Assembly (NCBI RefSeq): GCF_001577835.2
Contig: NC_029529.1
Span: 6,884,157 to 6,948,156 of the forward strand
Source: Coturnix japonica
Taxonomy: Eukaryota > Chordata > Aves > Galliformes > Phasianidae
DNA length: 64,000 bases
Direction: 5' to 3'
A model generated the notes under the pieces. It had not been told where the DNA came from, did not search any database, and worked only from the letters and a program-made list of their open reading frames with translations. Positions 38,455 through 52,099 of the stretch are shown here, in pieces (within the stretch, counting starts at the first letter, position 1; each line of letters starts with the position of its first letter). Position numbers and translations under genes: made by a program.

Positions 38455-38785
38455 GGGGCCTGGAGGGGAGTAAACTCTTCGAAAGGGCTGACAATAGCAG
38501 GACTAGGAGAAATGGTTTTAAGTTAAAAGAGGGAAGATTTAGGTTGGATGTTAGGGGGAAGTTCTTTACTAGGAGAGTGGTTAGGTCCTGGAACAGGCTG
38601 CCCAGGGAGGTTGTGGATGCCCCGTCCTTGGAGGTGTTCAAGGCCAGGTTGGACGGGGCCCTGGGCAACCTGATCTAGTAAAGGTGTATGTTTGGTGGCC
38701 CTGCCAGGCAGGGGGGTTGGAACTACGTGATCCTTGAGGTCCCTTCCAACCCGGGTCATTCTGTGATTCTGTGTGATTCTGTGAC
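38455..38785 (+). mobile_element. CR1 LINE, 3' end
   Basis: The best-preserved CR1 copy here: GGAACAGGCTGCCCAGGGAG, GGAGGTGTTCAAGGCCAGGT, GGGGCCCTGGGCAACCTGAT, GGGGGTTGGAACTACGTGAT and a tail of repeated TGTGATTCTG units. It is 5'-truncated with no reverse-transcriptase region and is not mobile. Its low divergence suggests it is younger than the other copies. Confidence 0.92.
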
Positions 38786-38859
38786 TGTTATTGTGAAGTG
38801 AACCTGGTTGTTGGCTGAGAGCTTCATCCCTGAGTGTTTCCTCTTAGCTGCTGAGACCA

Positions 38860-39300
38860 ACCTCAGCGCAGATTTATCACCCAGCAAATAAATAAAAGCA
38901 CGGGTCTATTTGGCCGCCTTGTTCATCAGCAAGGAATGAGAATGTAAGCAAAATATTAAAAATAAAATAGTCTCAGTTTTACTTTAATTGACCTTTGATT
39001 TTTAGCTTAATACCTTCCCCGTGTTGCTGCTTCAGCCTTTAATTTCTCTTGGTGAAGTGGCTGTGTTCAATGATTCATTCTGTCCTGAGGCAAAGCACAC
39101 ACTGTAATTGGTTTTTAACTTCCTGGAATGTCAAAGCCAGGATTGAAATTTTACGTATCACACCACCAATTCAATACTGGCTTTAATAATAATGTTGCAG
39201 AAAGGAAGGCAGATTTACAGCTGTAGAAAAATGTAATCAAATTTTGAGCCAGAACGCAGTAAGTCCAAATGCTGGTTTTCATTTGGAAGCTTGTTAGATA
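38860..39300. promoter_or_regulatory. Candidate conserved non-coding element
   Basis: AT-rich, non-repetitive block directly after the CR1 tail, with several TTAAT and AATAAA cores, a TTGACCTTTGAT nuclear-receptor/TCF-like stretch and TGTAATTGG homeodomain cores. Enhancer-like by composition only. Confidence 0.3.
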
Positions 39301-40959
39301 AATGCGGCATCACCTGAGCTGCCTTGCAGGAGTTTCTGCTGCTCCCCAGATACGTGCAGTGCTGTGAGTGTGGAGGCAGTGGGTGACCCCGCAGCCCCCA
39401 GGATGTCCTGCAGCAGCTCTGCCTTTGTGCCTATGGCTGTGCCAGGCTTGGGCTGTGCTGGGGCTTGTGGTGGCTGCAGGGACCTGGAGCTGCTCTTGGC
39501 TTGGGTGGTTGATGCCCAGAGCCCAGCATGGCCACTGCCACCTGCCCTGCTCTGCCAGCTGGGGGCTCTGGGAGGAGTGCCCCTAATATACTGCAAATGC
39601 CAAAGATGTAATCGATTCTGGCCAATTAATGTCTGATAAAAACTAATAACCCTTCTCTCTCATTCTTATTACCGAATGACCTCCAGCAATCCATTAGTTT
39701 TACAAATGATATGCGAGTCTTCAGCATGGCTAATGGTGCTGGATTAAACCCAGTGACACCCCATCCATCAGCGCTCCGGTACCGCAGTGCCCATTAATGC
39801 TCGGTGCCGTCCATCACAGCGGTTCTATGCGGGCACAGTGTGAGCAGCAGCTCTCTGAGTGGAGGTGGCCCGGGGGACACCACGTACCCACGTCTGTGAT
39901 GGCTGCTTGCTGCAGCTGAAGCACAAAGCTGAACCTGGCTCTACTGGCAGCCAGCTCTACTGGGCACCCTGCACTGCCTGGTGTCAGCCCCGCTGCATTG
40001 CCCACAGCCCTTACCCCTGCCCTGCAGCTGCTGCAGCACCGCGCCTGCTGCCTGCAGCTCTGCTCTTGTTCCCTCCTTGTGCTGCCCTAAAAAGCTAACT
40101 AAGCTGAAATTATTTTCTTTCCTTAGAAGAGCCTTTAAATAATGCATTGCCTTCACTTGCTGTTACTGAATGCCTTAAAAATCCAGAGGACTTTTCCTCC
40201 TCACTCGTGTGTTTGCATCTGTTTGCTGGGGCTGTGCACTGCTGCAGGCAGGTGCTGCCAGGCACTCACTCACAGGCCTGTGCCCCCCAGCCTGGTTCAT
40301 AGGGCCCAGAGCAGCCCCTCACCCTGCATTCAGGTGGCAGCAAACTGCAATTAAATTGGAGCCATTGGGAACAGAGTCCCTGCAAACACCTCCCCAAGAG
40401 ATGTACCTCCTGGGGAATGGTGATAAGGACTTGTTGATGGGATGGTAATTAAATTAGGGAAACTGTCAGCAAAGGCAACACCTTCCTGTCTGGAGCAGGC
40501 AGTGAGATGTTTCTGTTCTGTGCTGGTTTCGGACAGGTACATATGTGTTCTGGGTGGCTTTAATATTTCAATCAGCATGAATGTAAGCATTTAGAGACCA
40601 CCAGGCTCCTGCGCTCCGTGTTCCTGGTGGGCTGCTGTTGGAATGGAATCACATATTGGAGCCACTTTCCTGGCTGGCTGAGCAGCCAAACTCCTCTAAA
40701 ACCTGAACTCCACAGTAAGTTAAGTTCTCCCAGTAGAGCTAAAGAAAATATGAAACTGGGTAAATGTTAAACCTGTTAGAAACCTGTTAGAAATTCCTTC
40801 CAGATATATCTCTCTTTTCCCTGAGGTGATAGTACTTTTGAATCATGTTTCCATAAAGTACTGGGCATTCCCAGAAGGAGCTGCCCTCACTGTGCTGCCT
40901 GCTCAGTGATATCATGGGGCTCCCAGGGGGAACTGCATGCTCCTGGGGCTGTGCTGGGA

Positions 40960-41115
40960 GTGGTGTGGGTGTGGGATGGGATGGTGAGTGCTGGGATGAG
41001 GATGGGGATGGGATGGAGGTGGGGATGGGCAGGAGATGGGATGGGGATGGAAGTGGGGATGGGTTGTAGATGAAGATGGGATGGGGACAGGAATGGGGTG
41101 AGGTGGAGATGAGAA
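40960..41115. repeat. GATGGG-type minisatellite
   Basis: Imperfect GGGATG/GGATGG/GGTGGG units over about 150 bp, G-rich on the plus strand. No coding capacity beyond repeat-driven frames. Confidence 0.8.
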
Positions 41116-43589
41116 CGCAGTGTAGGTTCTGCACCCCTGATGGAGATGGGGAATGTGTGGTCCTCACCCCATCAGAAGTTAGACTGCTGCACACTCCACA
41201 TCAGATTCCAAGATGAGGCTCTGTATAAATATTACATCAAACTGTCAAGACTGTTTTTCATGTTGGACCACCACCTTGTTGACAGAATCCTTTGCATGTG
41301 CAATTAGGGGATGTGAACAGCAATTACTGGGGGCTGCTGGGCAGTTGTGCAGGGGAGCTGCTCCGGTCCTTTAGGCTGCCGGCAGGTGATGAATACCCTC
41401 TGGGTTTTCAGAGTGACAGGGGATGATGCTGCAGTGCATAGGGTGGGATGGGGCGGTGGGCAGTGAAAGGCAGTGAGTGCAGCTATGATGGGTGAGCCCT
41501 GTGTGGGACAGGCAGCTCAAGCACTGTGTGGTTCCACCAGCCCCATGCTGGCTCCTGCTGCTTCTGATGGTCAGATTGAGGCCAGGAAGACAATAAAGAA
41601 CAGCGTCATATATGGAAATGAATCTCCAAACTCATACAGTGTCTGTTTTGCATGATTGATTTCTCTTGAATTACTGCTGTGCCAACACACTGGCAGAGCC
41701 CAGTGGGTTTGTGCTTTCTAGAGAATGGGAGTTCCCTTGATGGCTGCCCCAAGACACATCTCTCACCAAGAGCTGCTTCCCAGTTGTCCTTTCATCCCTC
41801 CTTCACAGCGCATTATTTTCTCTGATGATTCAGCTCCCAGCCTCACGCTCGCTGTAAGGCAGTGTTTAATGTTTAAACACTTGTCACCAGGGCTTGAGGC
41901 TCTGCACGCAGTCATCCAGGGCCCTCCTCAGCCCCAAGCACTGACTGGGATGGAGCCGCATGCAGATTGCTGCTGGCCCCCAGATGGCTCATTGCAGGGT
42001 GCCCATCTCTGCTCTGCTTCTCCTCTCACTGGGACCCTCAATCCCAGTTTACTGTGATCTCAGCCACCAGCACCAGGCATAGAGCTGCTGCTTGGCGGCT
42101 GAGATAAGGGATAGAGGGCAGCTGCTCACAGAGCAGTTTCCTGTGCTCTCTGACTTAGACATTGATAGGGAATGAGCCTACTTGGCAGAAACTGAGCAAA
42201 ATCCGTGTTTGCATTTTATTTTTTGGGTTTTTTTTGCAAAGTTTGCAACAATTCTTGTTTGCTGTTTGGCTTTGTTGCCTGGGACCGAGCCACTGAAAAA
42301 TAGAACCAATGGCTTTGGAAGATAACAGTGGGCAAAGGGGCTCAGAGGGGCTCCCCATGCTCACACTGGATCCCATGTAGGGGTTGGTGTTGGGGTACCA
42401 CCCCTTCTGCCACATTGATGGGAACTGCCTGTACTGCTGATCTCCAGCTCCCAGTCCCGGTGTGGGATGATTGCTCCTCTGCTTCCACTGAGTCCTTCCT
42501 GTGTGAGTTTATGGAATGAGGCCCCAGCTTAATTGGTGCTATTGCTGGCTCTGCGGCTAATTCTGTTGTTTTACAGCAACAGGACCGTGTTGTCTATTGA
42601 TTTCATAGGTTGCTAATGGTTTCTTTCGTACTATAAGAGGCTTTTGTGGGGACAGCTTAATCCAGTGGTATCGCAGGGTGAAATTGCACAGCTTACTGCA
42701 GAGGCTTCCAGGACGTGAGCTGCTTTAATAGCAGAAGCACTTTTATCCAATACTTTTAATGCTCCAACATTTGTGTGACACGGGGGCTCTAATTGAGCTA
42801 TGTTTCTACACCAGGAGCACACAGGCACAAAGCCACTCCTGTGCTGCCCAGGGAGTGGTGGGCACTGTCCTGACACATGGTGGTACTGACATATACTGCA
42901 TGACCACCACCTTCCCCAGCTGCTCCTTAGAGCCCTGCTGCCCATGGTGCAGGATGTGCTCATGCTCACCCTGTAGTGCAGGATGCCCTCCATGCAGACA
43001 GATCTGTGTTGGCACGGGCCGGGTTCAGCATCGTTTGAAGGGTCCCATCCTGCCCTGAGAGCGATGCTGCTGAGGAGTATGCATGGAGGAGATGGGGCTG
43101 TGCTGCTGCCTTTGAATAGAACAAACGGGAGATACCTAAATGGATTGTGACTGCCAGGATTAGGGGTTAAGGAATTTCTCTGTGTATCTTATGTAAATGA
43201 GGACTAATGAGGTTTTCATGATTATGCTTAATTAGCTTTCCCCAAAGTAGTGCTGATTTGTATAGTGTAGTGAGAGCCTGGACAGCTGACGCATGCATAC
43301 ACACACAGCCACGCACCTTCATTAAAAGCATTGTTAAAAATGAATCTGCAACGTGCAAAATGTCCATTAAACACTCAGGAAAAGGACACTAAGGAGAAAA
43401 AGCCGCAGAGAAGCAGCAGCTCTGCAAGGCCACGGTAGTTTGTGCTGTCCCAAAGCCACTTGCAGGGCACCCAGCTGCTGGTACCTGCATGGACACAGTG
43501 GCGCCATGGGTGTTGGGTTGGCTGGGGAGCAGGGAAGTGGCAGCAGGACAAGGATGTAGTGCACCATGCGGCAGCATTGAAGTGGGCAG

Positions 43590-43800
43590 GGAGGCTGCGT
43601 CCAATTAGCCTGACATCAGTCCTGAACAAAGCAGTGGGAGAACTGCTGCAAGAGTCAATTAATGGGAGAATTAGAGCCTGGGAACATAAATTTCTGCCTG
43701 TCAGCCTGGCTGAAAAGGAGCAGGTCTGTCAGACAAACCTGATTTCATCCTCTCATGAGATTACAAGTTTACCCAATGGGGGTAATGGCACAGAAGTGAT
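43590..43800 (+). mobile_element. Ancient LINE reverse-transcriptase remnant (CR1/L3-like)
   Basis: In one plus-strand frame the translation reads RPISLTSVLNKAVGELL and, about 40 residues on, CQTNLISSSHEITSLPNGGN. These correspond to two successive blocks of CR1/L3/L2-clade reverse transcriptase: (N)YRPVSLTSV...K and the CLTNLISFFDEITSLVDKGN type. The catalytic YxDD region and the 3' tail are absent. The surrounding DNA does not look like a LINE, so this is a short decayed internal piece. Family assignment is from remembered consensus. Confidence 0.6.
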
Positions 43801-43844
43801 GGGTGCTGGGGGGCAGGCAGGGAGCAGACACTGGGGCGGCTTGG

Positions 43845-43905
43845 GGACATAGGGCCATGGGGATATGGGACATGGGGACACAGGGCCATGGGTAGGGGGG
43901 TATGG
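43845..43905. repeat. GGGACAT/GGGCCAT short repeats
   Basis: About 60 bp of GGGGACA, GGGCCAT and GGGATAT units just downstream of the LINE remnant. Low complexity. Confidence 0.6.
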
Positions 43906-46899
43906 GGTGGTTAGAAGTGTGGAGACGGGCAGGGAACAGAAGGGAGCGTGACTGCCCCATGGGACAGTGTGAAAGCGAGGGGAATGGGAAACCCTTGTAC
44001 TGCATTCAGAGAGCCAAGTGCTGGGCTGGCCCTGCTGTGCAGTCAGTGGGGAAATCACGAGCAGCCTCTCAGAGGAAAATGTGTGCACTCAGAAAGTGTT
44101 GTGCTTGCTTTATTTCTCTGAATCTCTCTGGGAAGATGATTCTGAGAGGAGAGAAAGTGTGCCCAAAGAAAGACCGAAATCCATCTGATTATGAATGGAT
44201 TTAATTAACCGCCATACTCTCTTTTACTGGAGCTGCAGCAAAAGGCAGATTTATGCAGCTCTTGTCTCTGCCGTCCTCAACACTTCGGTGCATGTTTCAA
44301 GGGGAAGGAGGAGGGCCCCAGCTAACACAGAACCTCTGCTGTTTCCTCAGTGTGTGTGTGCAGGGGATGCTGAGCTCCTGTCGATGTGCTGGGTCCTGTC
44401 CCTGGAAGTGGCACCCAGCAGTGCTGCTCTTAGCACTGGGAGTCCCTGCATGGGGTGGGATGCAGAATGCAGTGCTTTGTGTGCTGCAGCCAGTGCTGCT
44501 CAGCCCATGGCACACGTTGCAGCTCCCACGTGTCCTTTGCCTGTGAAGAGCCCCATTACAGCACATTAATAAACCATGACAGGTTACCTTTCTTCTCTAA
44601 AATAGTACAACAGCTTTTCAAACACACAAGTAATGAAATTTTTATTGCAGTCAACCTGATCTCCTGCAGGCCCGTTGTTCGAGGCAGCCCACCCGGAGCC
44701 CACTGAGCTGCCACCAGACTCTGAGTGGCTGCTGAGAGGCAGAGCATGGGCTCTCCAGCTCCTCCATGGGGATGCTCCAGGCCAATTACTTCCATTTTTC
44801 AGCTTTTTGATGCACATCCTTGCACGGCCCTGGGCTCCCACCTCTGTGGAAGATGGTGCTTCTGCAGCCATGGGGTGCTGCAAAGGGGGGAAGTGGCTGC
44901 GGGATGCTGTGTGCAGGGTGGCAAGCAGCAGCTGCTGCCTGTCATGGGGATGTGTCCAGAGCCCTGCAGTGATCCTAGGATAGTGCTGGGCTGGGGTTCC
45001 TGCGTGCCAGGACAACACCAGAAGCCCAAGCAGTGTTCAGGTATGCAGTGAATAATGGTCTGATTGCTCTTCCCATGGGTTGGCTTATATAAAGTGCAAT
45101 GAAGCAGCGCCTTTTACTAACTCCATCCAGGCAGTGTTAAGACATGAAGCTAAAGAATGCGTAATACGGTTTATCTGTGTTATTTATGCAGAGGAGGGTG
45201 AGGAAGTAAAGCGTGAAGTCCTCACATCCCTGCTCAGAGCCAGGGTTGCCTAGCCCTGTGTCGCCTGGGGCTTGAGCCACTGCTCATTATGGGATGGATG
45301 CATCATGACACCTTCAGCCAGAAGTGCCCGTTAGCTGCCCCGGGGATGCTTCATGACACCAAGGGGGAGGTGATGAGCACTGGGATGGTGGATACTGGGC
45401 ACCCAGCGGTGCCTCCAGCTCCAGCTCCGCCGCTGACTCCTCCAATTTCCCCCTGGAAATTGCTTCTGTCAATATTTTAATTTCATTTGGGCTGCACAGG
45501 CAGAGGCGGAGGCAGCTCATCCTCAGCAGATCATTTGTCACCCACTCTGGATCTCGGTGGGTGCCCGCCATGGGAAATATCTGCAGCTCTGGGCTGGGAC
45601 AGAGCAGTGGGGCAGGAGGGACAGTGACAACAGAGCCATCGGGCTCCAGCATGGCTCCTCTGAGCCCAGCAGATCCATGCAGGGCTGGGACAGGCTCTGT
45701 GTGCTGATCCCATTTCTCATGTTTTCTGCAGATGCCATTTCTGTTGATGAGGAACGTTTAACCGGGGGAAAGAAATGAAGTCCTAACCAGATGGTGGGGC
45801 TAATAAATTGCTCAGGAAAAGCAAGCTTGTGCTTGCAGCATGTGCCTCCCCTGCACATCTATTGCAGAGTGCCAACAGAAATCTGTCTCAGGAATTATTT
45901 CAGAGAGGGTAATTTCTGTTTCCCTGTTGCTTTCATACATTAGAAATATCTGAAATGCCTCCAGTTGGTTACCAGCGGTGAGGAGCAGCCAGGGGCTGCC
46001 ATGTATGAGGAGCACTAAAAGAAAATAAATTAGCCTCTTGCACTCAGCCCTTCCTCAGCTGCTGAACCACAAGTGTTGAGCGGCTGTTGCTTAAGTAACG
46101 ACCAGAATAATGAGGAGAAGAAGCTCCACCAGGGAATATTAACTCGGAGCAGCAGCGTTTTCTCTCCCTTTGAAGCTGCGTCCAGGTGTGGCTGTGCTGC
46201 ATGTCCCATGCTTGGTTCTGATGCCTCTCCCCATCACACAGGCATGAGTCCTTGTATCCTGCACCAGGTTGGACTGCACTGCCTGCCCCGTGCTGATGGA
46301 CCTGGCTGATCCTGGCAAGGACATTTCCCACTGGTTTTGTGTTGCTTTATTCACTGAGTGCTTACACACTGCAGGACCAGTGCAGCCCTGTGTTGCTCTG
46401 CCCAGTGCCTGCTGGTGACACGTGTGAGCCTGTCACACTACCAGGTGCACATTATGGAAGAGAGCCCCACCAACATTGTACAACAGAAGCACTGACAGTG
46501 CTCAACTCCTCTATTTCCTCACCAGTTACTCTATCTCTCCTGGCTGTTTGAGTCACCTGGGGAACATTCCCCTGACTTACTGCTGTTATTAGGATCCACT
46601 AGCAGTTATATGGGGGAGCAGATCTGAGTACCGCTTTGTCTCCCAGCATGTGATTAACGATGGGATTCCCCTTCCCATCAACAGTTCGTTGGACACCTGT
46701 TGCACTGCAGCTGCCCTCGGGAGGATGTGTTCATTTAATGTGACATCTCAGGGAAAAACAGGAGTTCTTCTGCCAAAAAGAGGTAATAAAGCAAACCTAA
46801 ATGGGGCCATAACTTCTCTTCGCTTTGTTTCTCTGCAGTGCCCTTCTCCATCCCCTCCAACACGTCCATCGGCCACACGGATGAGCCTGGCTGCATTGA

Positions 46900-47660
46900 G
46901 CAGCCTTGGTTGGGCAGCAGAGCCTGATATTTTGCAGGTGAAAATAAAAATTACAACACGCTCCATCAAAATTATTATGGCACCGTCCCTCAGAGTCAGC
47001 AGTCCAGAGCTGTGCGGGAGTTTTCTGCCTTGTTTTTTCCTTCTAACAAGGCACGCAGCACAGCTCCGGCCACCAGGCACCCGGGCACAGCTCTCCAGCA
47101 CGCAGGCAGCCCGCGTTAATTGCAGCACAGCTCATGTCAGGGCTGAAATTGCGTTAGCAGGTTGGGGGCTGGGGAATGGTGCTGGCATTAAGAACCCAGC
47201 GTGCTCTGATTATTTCTACTGAGATACACGTCTGAACGAGCTTGTCAAGTGAAATTTTCTGTCTGGTTAGAAATGGATTTTTGAGCTTCTTGCTCACATG
47301 TAAACATTTTTAGTGGTCCCCAGCTAAAGCAGAGCAGCAAAGCAAACATCAGAGTGAGCAGACCCAATCCCTTCAGGGAAATCATCAGCCGCAGAAGGAA
47401 ACAAAATGCACGATGGCTTCAAAAGACATCCATTAAACTGTGTGCTGGAGTGATTCATGGTGCTGGTAGTTAGGGTTTAATTAGATCTTAATCACGTAAT
47501 TTTATCTTTGTTTTAGAAATTAGAGCTTAATGACTGCATTGCTTTCACAACAGTGCCGTAACTAAACATGGTGATAGCACATGGCAGCACTGCAGCGGGC
47601 AGAGATGGGACAGAGATTATCTGAGCTCTCAGATCATTATTTCTTAAATAAAGTGTTTGG
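46900..47660. promoter_or_regulatory. Candidate conserved non-coding cluster
   Basis: Contains AT-rich, unique sub-blocks: about 46935-47000 (AAAATTACAACACGC, AAAATTATTATGGCAC), 47120-47165, and 47220-47660 with ATGTAAACATTT (a forkhead core TGTTTAC on the minus strand), TTTAATTAGATCTTAATC and ATCACGTAATTTT. Repeats do not explain it; function is unproven. Confidence 0.3.
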
Positions 47661-50600
47661 ATCCACAAGAACCCGGCAGTGCTGAGGGAACTGGGGAGGC
47701 TGAGGGTTGCTGGAGGAGGAGGGTGGTTGCTGTGGTCCCATCCCAGGAGCAGCAAAGGGAGATGCAGCGTGGTACCAAGGGATGGAGTGAGGCTCATCCT
47801 TCTCTGCTGCTGGGAGCCCCTGTGCCTCTAAGCTCCATGCCCCCGCTGTCCTTGGGCCCTGCCGTGCCCCTGCCGCAATGCCTGCCCCTTCCCCCTCCTG
47901 TTTGTTATGCCACATCAGCCATTGAACTCATTACTGTGGCAGATTATAGGTCCCCAGGTAATCACGCATATTCAGATAATTACTAACAGACCCTCTAATA
48001 GGAATGAACTCAGCTGAATCCATTCAATCTCTGGGTAAATATTTATACCTGAGCCATCCTTATCGCCAGCCTCACAGCACGCTGGCACTGCTGCCATCAC
48101 TGCTGCACACATGGGCTACAGAGAGCAGCCCCACCATCACCTCTGTCCCTGTGCCCCTGGTGCTGTGCAGCCACTGTTGGGTGGGCTGTGACCAAGCCCA
48201 TAGCCATACACTGCCACCTGTGCCTTTGGAGATGGTTTCCTTGCAGGGGATGAGGGGCAGCATTTCCCAGTCAGTACTGAAATGTTTTTGTTGGGAGCAT
48301 TCACAGCCATCCCTGTGCTCAGTGCCCACCACTGGCTCAGCATGGCAGTGCCCTGGCAGCAGGGAGCCGTCCTAATTGGGCATCTGTCTAATTAGCTGTC
48401 AGGTGATGAATAATACAGTGATGCCCAGACTTCCATGAAGTATTGATACCATCACATCCTCTCATTTTCATACACTCTTGTTCACTGGAGCACTGAACAG
48501 AGCTCATGGAAGAGCTTGGAAAACCTTCAAAGTGAATTAACTGTACCCATTGGTGTGCACATTGGCAGGAGGTTCTTAAGTTATTGTGGCTGTGCCTGTG
48601 CCTCTGGGGGCTCACCTGGCTCTGCACTGCCAGGCACCAGCACTGGCACTGCTGGGGATGGTGGTACCAATGGGGATGATGGCACCATGCAGGGCTGCTC
48701 TGACAGCACACTGCTGTCGGCTGCTGCAGCCCAGTAAAATACAAGGAAGGAGCCTGACCTACTTGAATGCATTGCCATCCCAACTCTTGCCTGAGCATTA
48801 ATCATTTCCAAGGGGTTAGAGGTTCCTGTTAATGAGCGCGTTTATTTGCTGCCCGGTTCCTCTTGGGTGGAGAGAAATGTAGTTAGAACTCTGTGTAACT
48901 GGGTGCAAAGGCGCAGGTGGGTGGGAGTGGAAGCAGTCAGCACCGGGCACTGGGCAAGCACTGTGTTCTGAGAACTGAGCACAGAGGGGCTGGGAAGCAG
49001 GATGGGACCTGGAGCTGACATCCTGCAGGACAGCCCCTCAGAGCATCACAGGAGATGTGGAGTGACCCAGGGATGGGGTGGATGTGGTTCCTAAGTGAAC
49101 GAAACTCCACAGAAGGCCTGAGGTTCAGAGGAACATGATCAGTTTGTACACTGTACCTTACTGGCTCACATAAAAATCAGTTTGACTTCTGCAATAGGAA
49201 GGGAGCAGTGGGTCCGTCTGTGGGTCTGACTGTGGCTCTGTCCATCACTGGGTCCATCTGCCTGGCCCAGCAGCAACCTGTGGCCATAGAGCTCTTGAAG
49301 GGAGAGGGATGCAACTCAGGTTCCCTCCAGCTCTAAGGGTCTCACTTGGCTCCTGCTCCCTTCTGCAGCCAATAAACGTGGAGCCAGCAGTGAAGGTGAA
49401 TTATATTAATTAAGAAGAAGTTAATGAAATTTTCTCACCGCTTACGGATACGTGATCCCACTTCAGTTTGAGAGATGAATGATGCTTCTCGAGCAACTGA
49501 AAATACTGCAGTCATCCAACATGCAGCCCAGAGCTGTGTGGTGCAGTGTGGAGCTCATGGCTGGGACACCCCAACCCCTGGTGCCACTGAGCAGCACCAC
49601 ACCAGGAGAGGAGAGCAGCTGAGTGCCTGCAGCTCTGTGCCTGCATCTCAATGCTCACATCCACATCCTGCCTTCGCTGGGGTCTTGCCATGAGAGGACA
49701 GGTTTCCTCTGTGACCCAGCATGGCTCAAGAGCACTTCAGCATAAACAGGACCGGGGACCACTTAAATCGCATTCATTACATTTAAGTATTTATGAGCTG
49801 ATAAATATTAAACAGCCACTCAAGGGGCTTCAAGCCTGAGCGACCCGATCACAACACAGAACACGCGATGGTTGCAGGGCTGCAGTACTGGGGGGCTGTG
49901 GCAGTGCCCTGAGCCCTGCAGCCCCACAGGGGTACACAGCCCTGGGCCTGCAGCGGGACGGAGGGAGCAGGCATCTTCCTGCCCTGGGAGAACCCATCCT
50001 GAGCTGTGCTGCAGGGGCAGCTTTGTGTCTTTGTGCACTGAACGTGAGTGCTGACATCCACGGCTGCAGCCTGATCCCCCTCGCATGCAGCTGGATGCAG
50101 TGCTCTGATCTTGGCACGCATGTTAACCAAGTCACCCAAAGGTTGCTGTGCCATTCTGTCCATGGACGTTTCCATCAAGCCATGATGCACTCTGCAGCCC
50201 AGCACTCTGCTGCCCTTAACTAGAACATAAGGGACAGGATCAGCATACCCATTAAAATCACACAGTGGCCATTATGATTTACATGCTGGCTTATAAAGTT
50301 CACTTCTAAACCATTTTCCTACCACCTATTATGACCATTTAATCACAGGAATGCTGCTCAGGACAGCAGCTGTACAGCACAGGAAATACATCTGACATAG
50401 CCAATTACCTTGGGCTGCTCCAAGCATCCCCATCTCACAGTGCTCTGTCTGGGTGCCATTGGCACTGACTGCCCCTCCTGTGTGGATGTGGGCCCAGCAT
50501 TGCCCCACACTGTGACCAGCCCCTGCCTGGCTTTGGCCAGGATGAATGGGAGCCCATGCCAGCCCTGACCCCCATGCACCTCCTCCTCCCTGACTCTGCA

Positions 50601-51404
50601 TGTTCTCATGGGCACTCCCAGCACTCACTAAGCCAGGGCTTTTGGCTGATTTAGCCACTGGGAGGGGATTAGTCCTTCTAATCCGAGCTGCTGTGCACCA
50701 GGGGGCTCTGTCCTGCGTGCTCAGGACCCAATGGCATTTGGGAGCTTGGGGGGACACAGCACTGTGCTGACACCCAGGTCCTTCCTGCAGTCTCACTGCA
50801 CAGCACTGGCATTGCCATGTGTAGGTTGCCCAATTGAACGCTTTTTAAGCCATGTTTTCAGAGCTTCCAACATGATCAGCATCGTCAGCACAGCCCTTTC
50901 TGAGCCCTCATTTGCCTCCCTCTTGGAAATTTAATACCTGATGCAGGCTCATTTCTGCTCCCTGCATTTGTAAGGATGAATGTAGAGTAATTGTTTGATA
51001 TTGCAGTTGTTTTCCCAGCCTCCAGCTCTAATTTCCCAATAATACGGCATTGCTGGGGGGATCAATCTAGCCCAGTACCTTCTGCTTCCTCGGAGTGGAT
51101 AGGAAATGGCTTTTTCACTGCAAGCCTGGGATTTGTGAGTCTTGCTGTGAATGTTTATTTATTTATTTTCCTTTAAAGGAATAAAATCATATCAGAAGAC
51201 ATCCCATCTCCCCGATAATCCCCTCCGGGCTACTGCCTGCCCACAGCTGTCCGTGGGGCCTCACTGCTGGGTGCTGCCCAGCTCCTCCAGCTGCTGCTGG
51301 AAGATGGTGGGAGGGATGCAGGGAGCATGATGTAAGATGGCCATGAATTACCTCCAAGCTGCTCTCATCAAAGTTCTTTACACAGGAATCAGTCCCAGGA
51401 AGGC

Positions 51405-51605
51405 TCAGAAAGAGCATTCCAACACTGGCACTGATTGCCCAGGGAGATGGTGGAGTCACCATCCCTGGAGGTGTTCAGGAACTGTGGAGATGTGCATTGG
51501 GGTACACAGCTGGTGGGCATGGTGGGACGGGATGGGGTTGGGTTTGGTGACCCCGGAGGCCTTTTCCAACCTTAATGTTTCCATGATGCTATCTATGGTT
51601 CTATG
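51405..51605 (+). mobile_element. CR1 LINE, 3' end
   Basis: Segments TTGCCCAGGGAGATGGTGGA, CACCATCCCTGGAGGTGTTC, GGGCATGGTGGGACGGGATG and CCTTTTCCAACCTTAATG followed by a degenerate ATGATTCTATGG-like end. The different internal sequence puts it in another CR1 subfamily from the copies at 2.1 and 38.5 kb. Truncated and inactive. Confidence 0.85.
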
Positions 51606-52099
51606 GGCATGGGGCTGCCAGCAGGCAGGGCAGACTGCAGCTCGGGATTTAGATGCTAGTGGTAAATTGCAACCTTTGACAGAAATACCTGAGATTTACT
51701 GTGAAAATCAATAGATGATTCAAACAGTTCAACGCTCGGAAAGGCAGAGAACATTTCTTGAGCAGGAGCTGCTGTTGATATGCACGACCAGTGGTGCTTG
51801 TTACTGTGACTGCTAATAGCCTGCTGAGATGGAGTGCTGCAGGATGGGACAGGCCATGAGTGCACAACCACAGCACAGATCTGCCCTGTTGTGCCTGACC
51901 ATGTCACTATCATTCCTGGTATCATGACTGGAGCAGCTGAGCCCCAGGTCAAGCTCCGCAAGGCCTCCTCCCTCCCTCTTGTGCTGTCTCTGGGTCTCCA
52001 TTTGCAACACCAGCATCCCAGCAGCACGGCTGGGAGCAGGATGCCATGGGGCTGCCCCAAACACAGAGGAGACTGCCCTAAGAAAAGCCCATGCGTAAG

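Noticed and set aside
43442-43852. Open frame containing the reverse-transcriptase similarity as a host gene
   Set aside because: The similarity covers only the middle; the flanks are unrelated low-complexity sequence, so it is a LINE remnant and not a gene.
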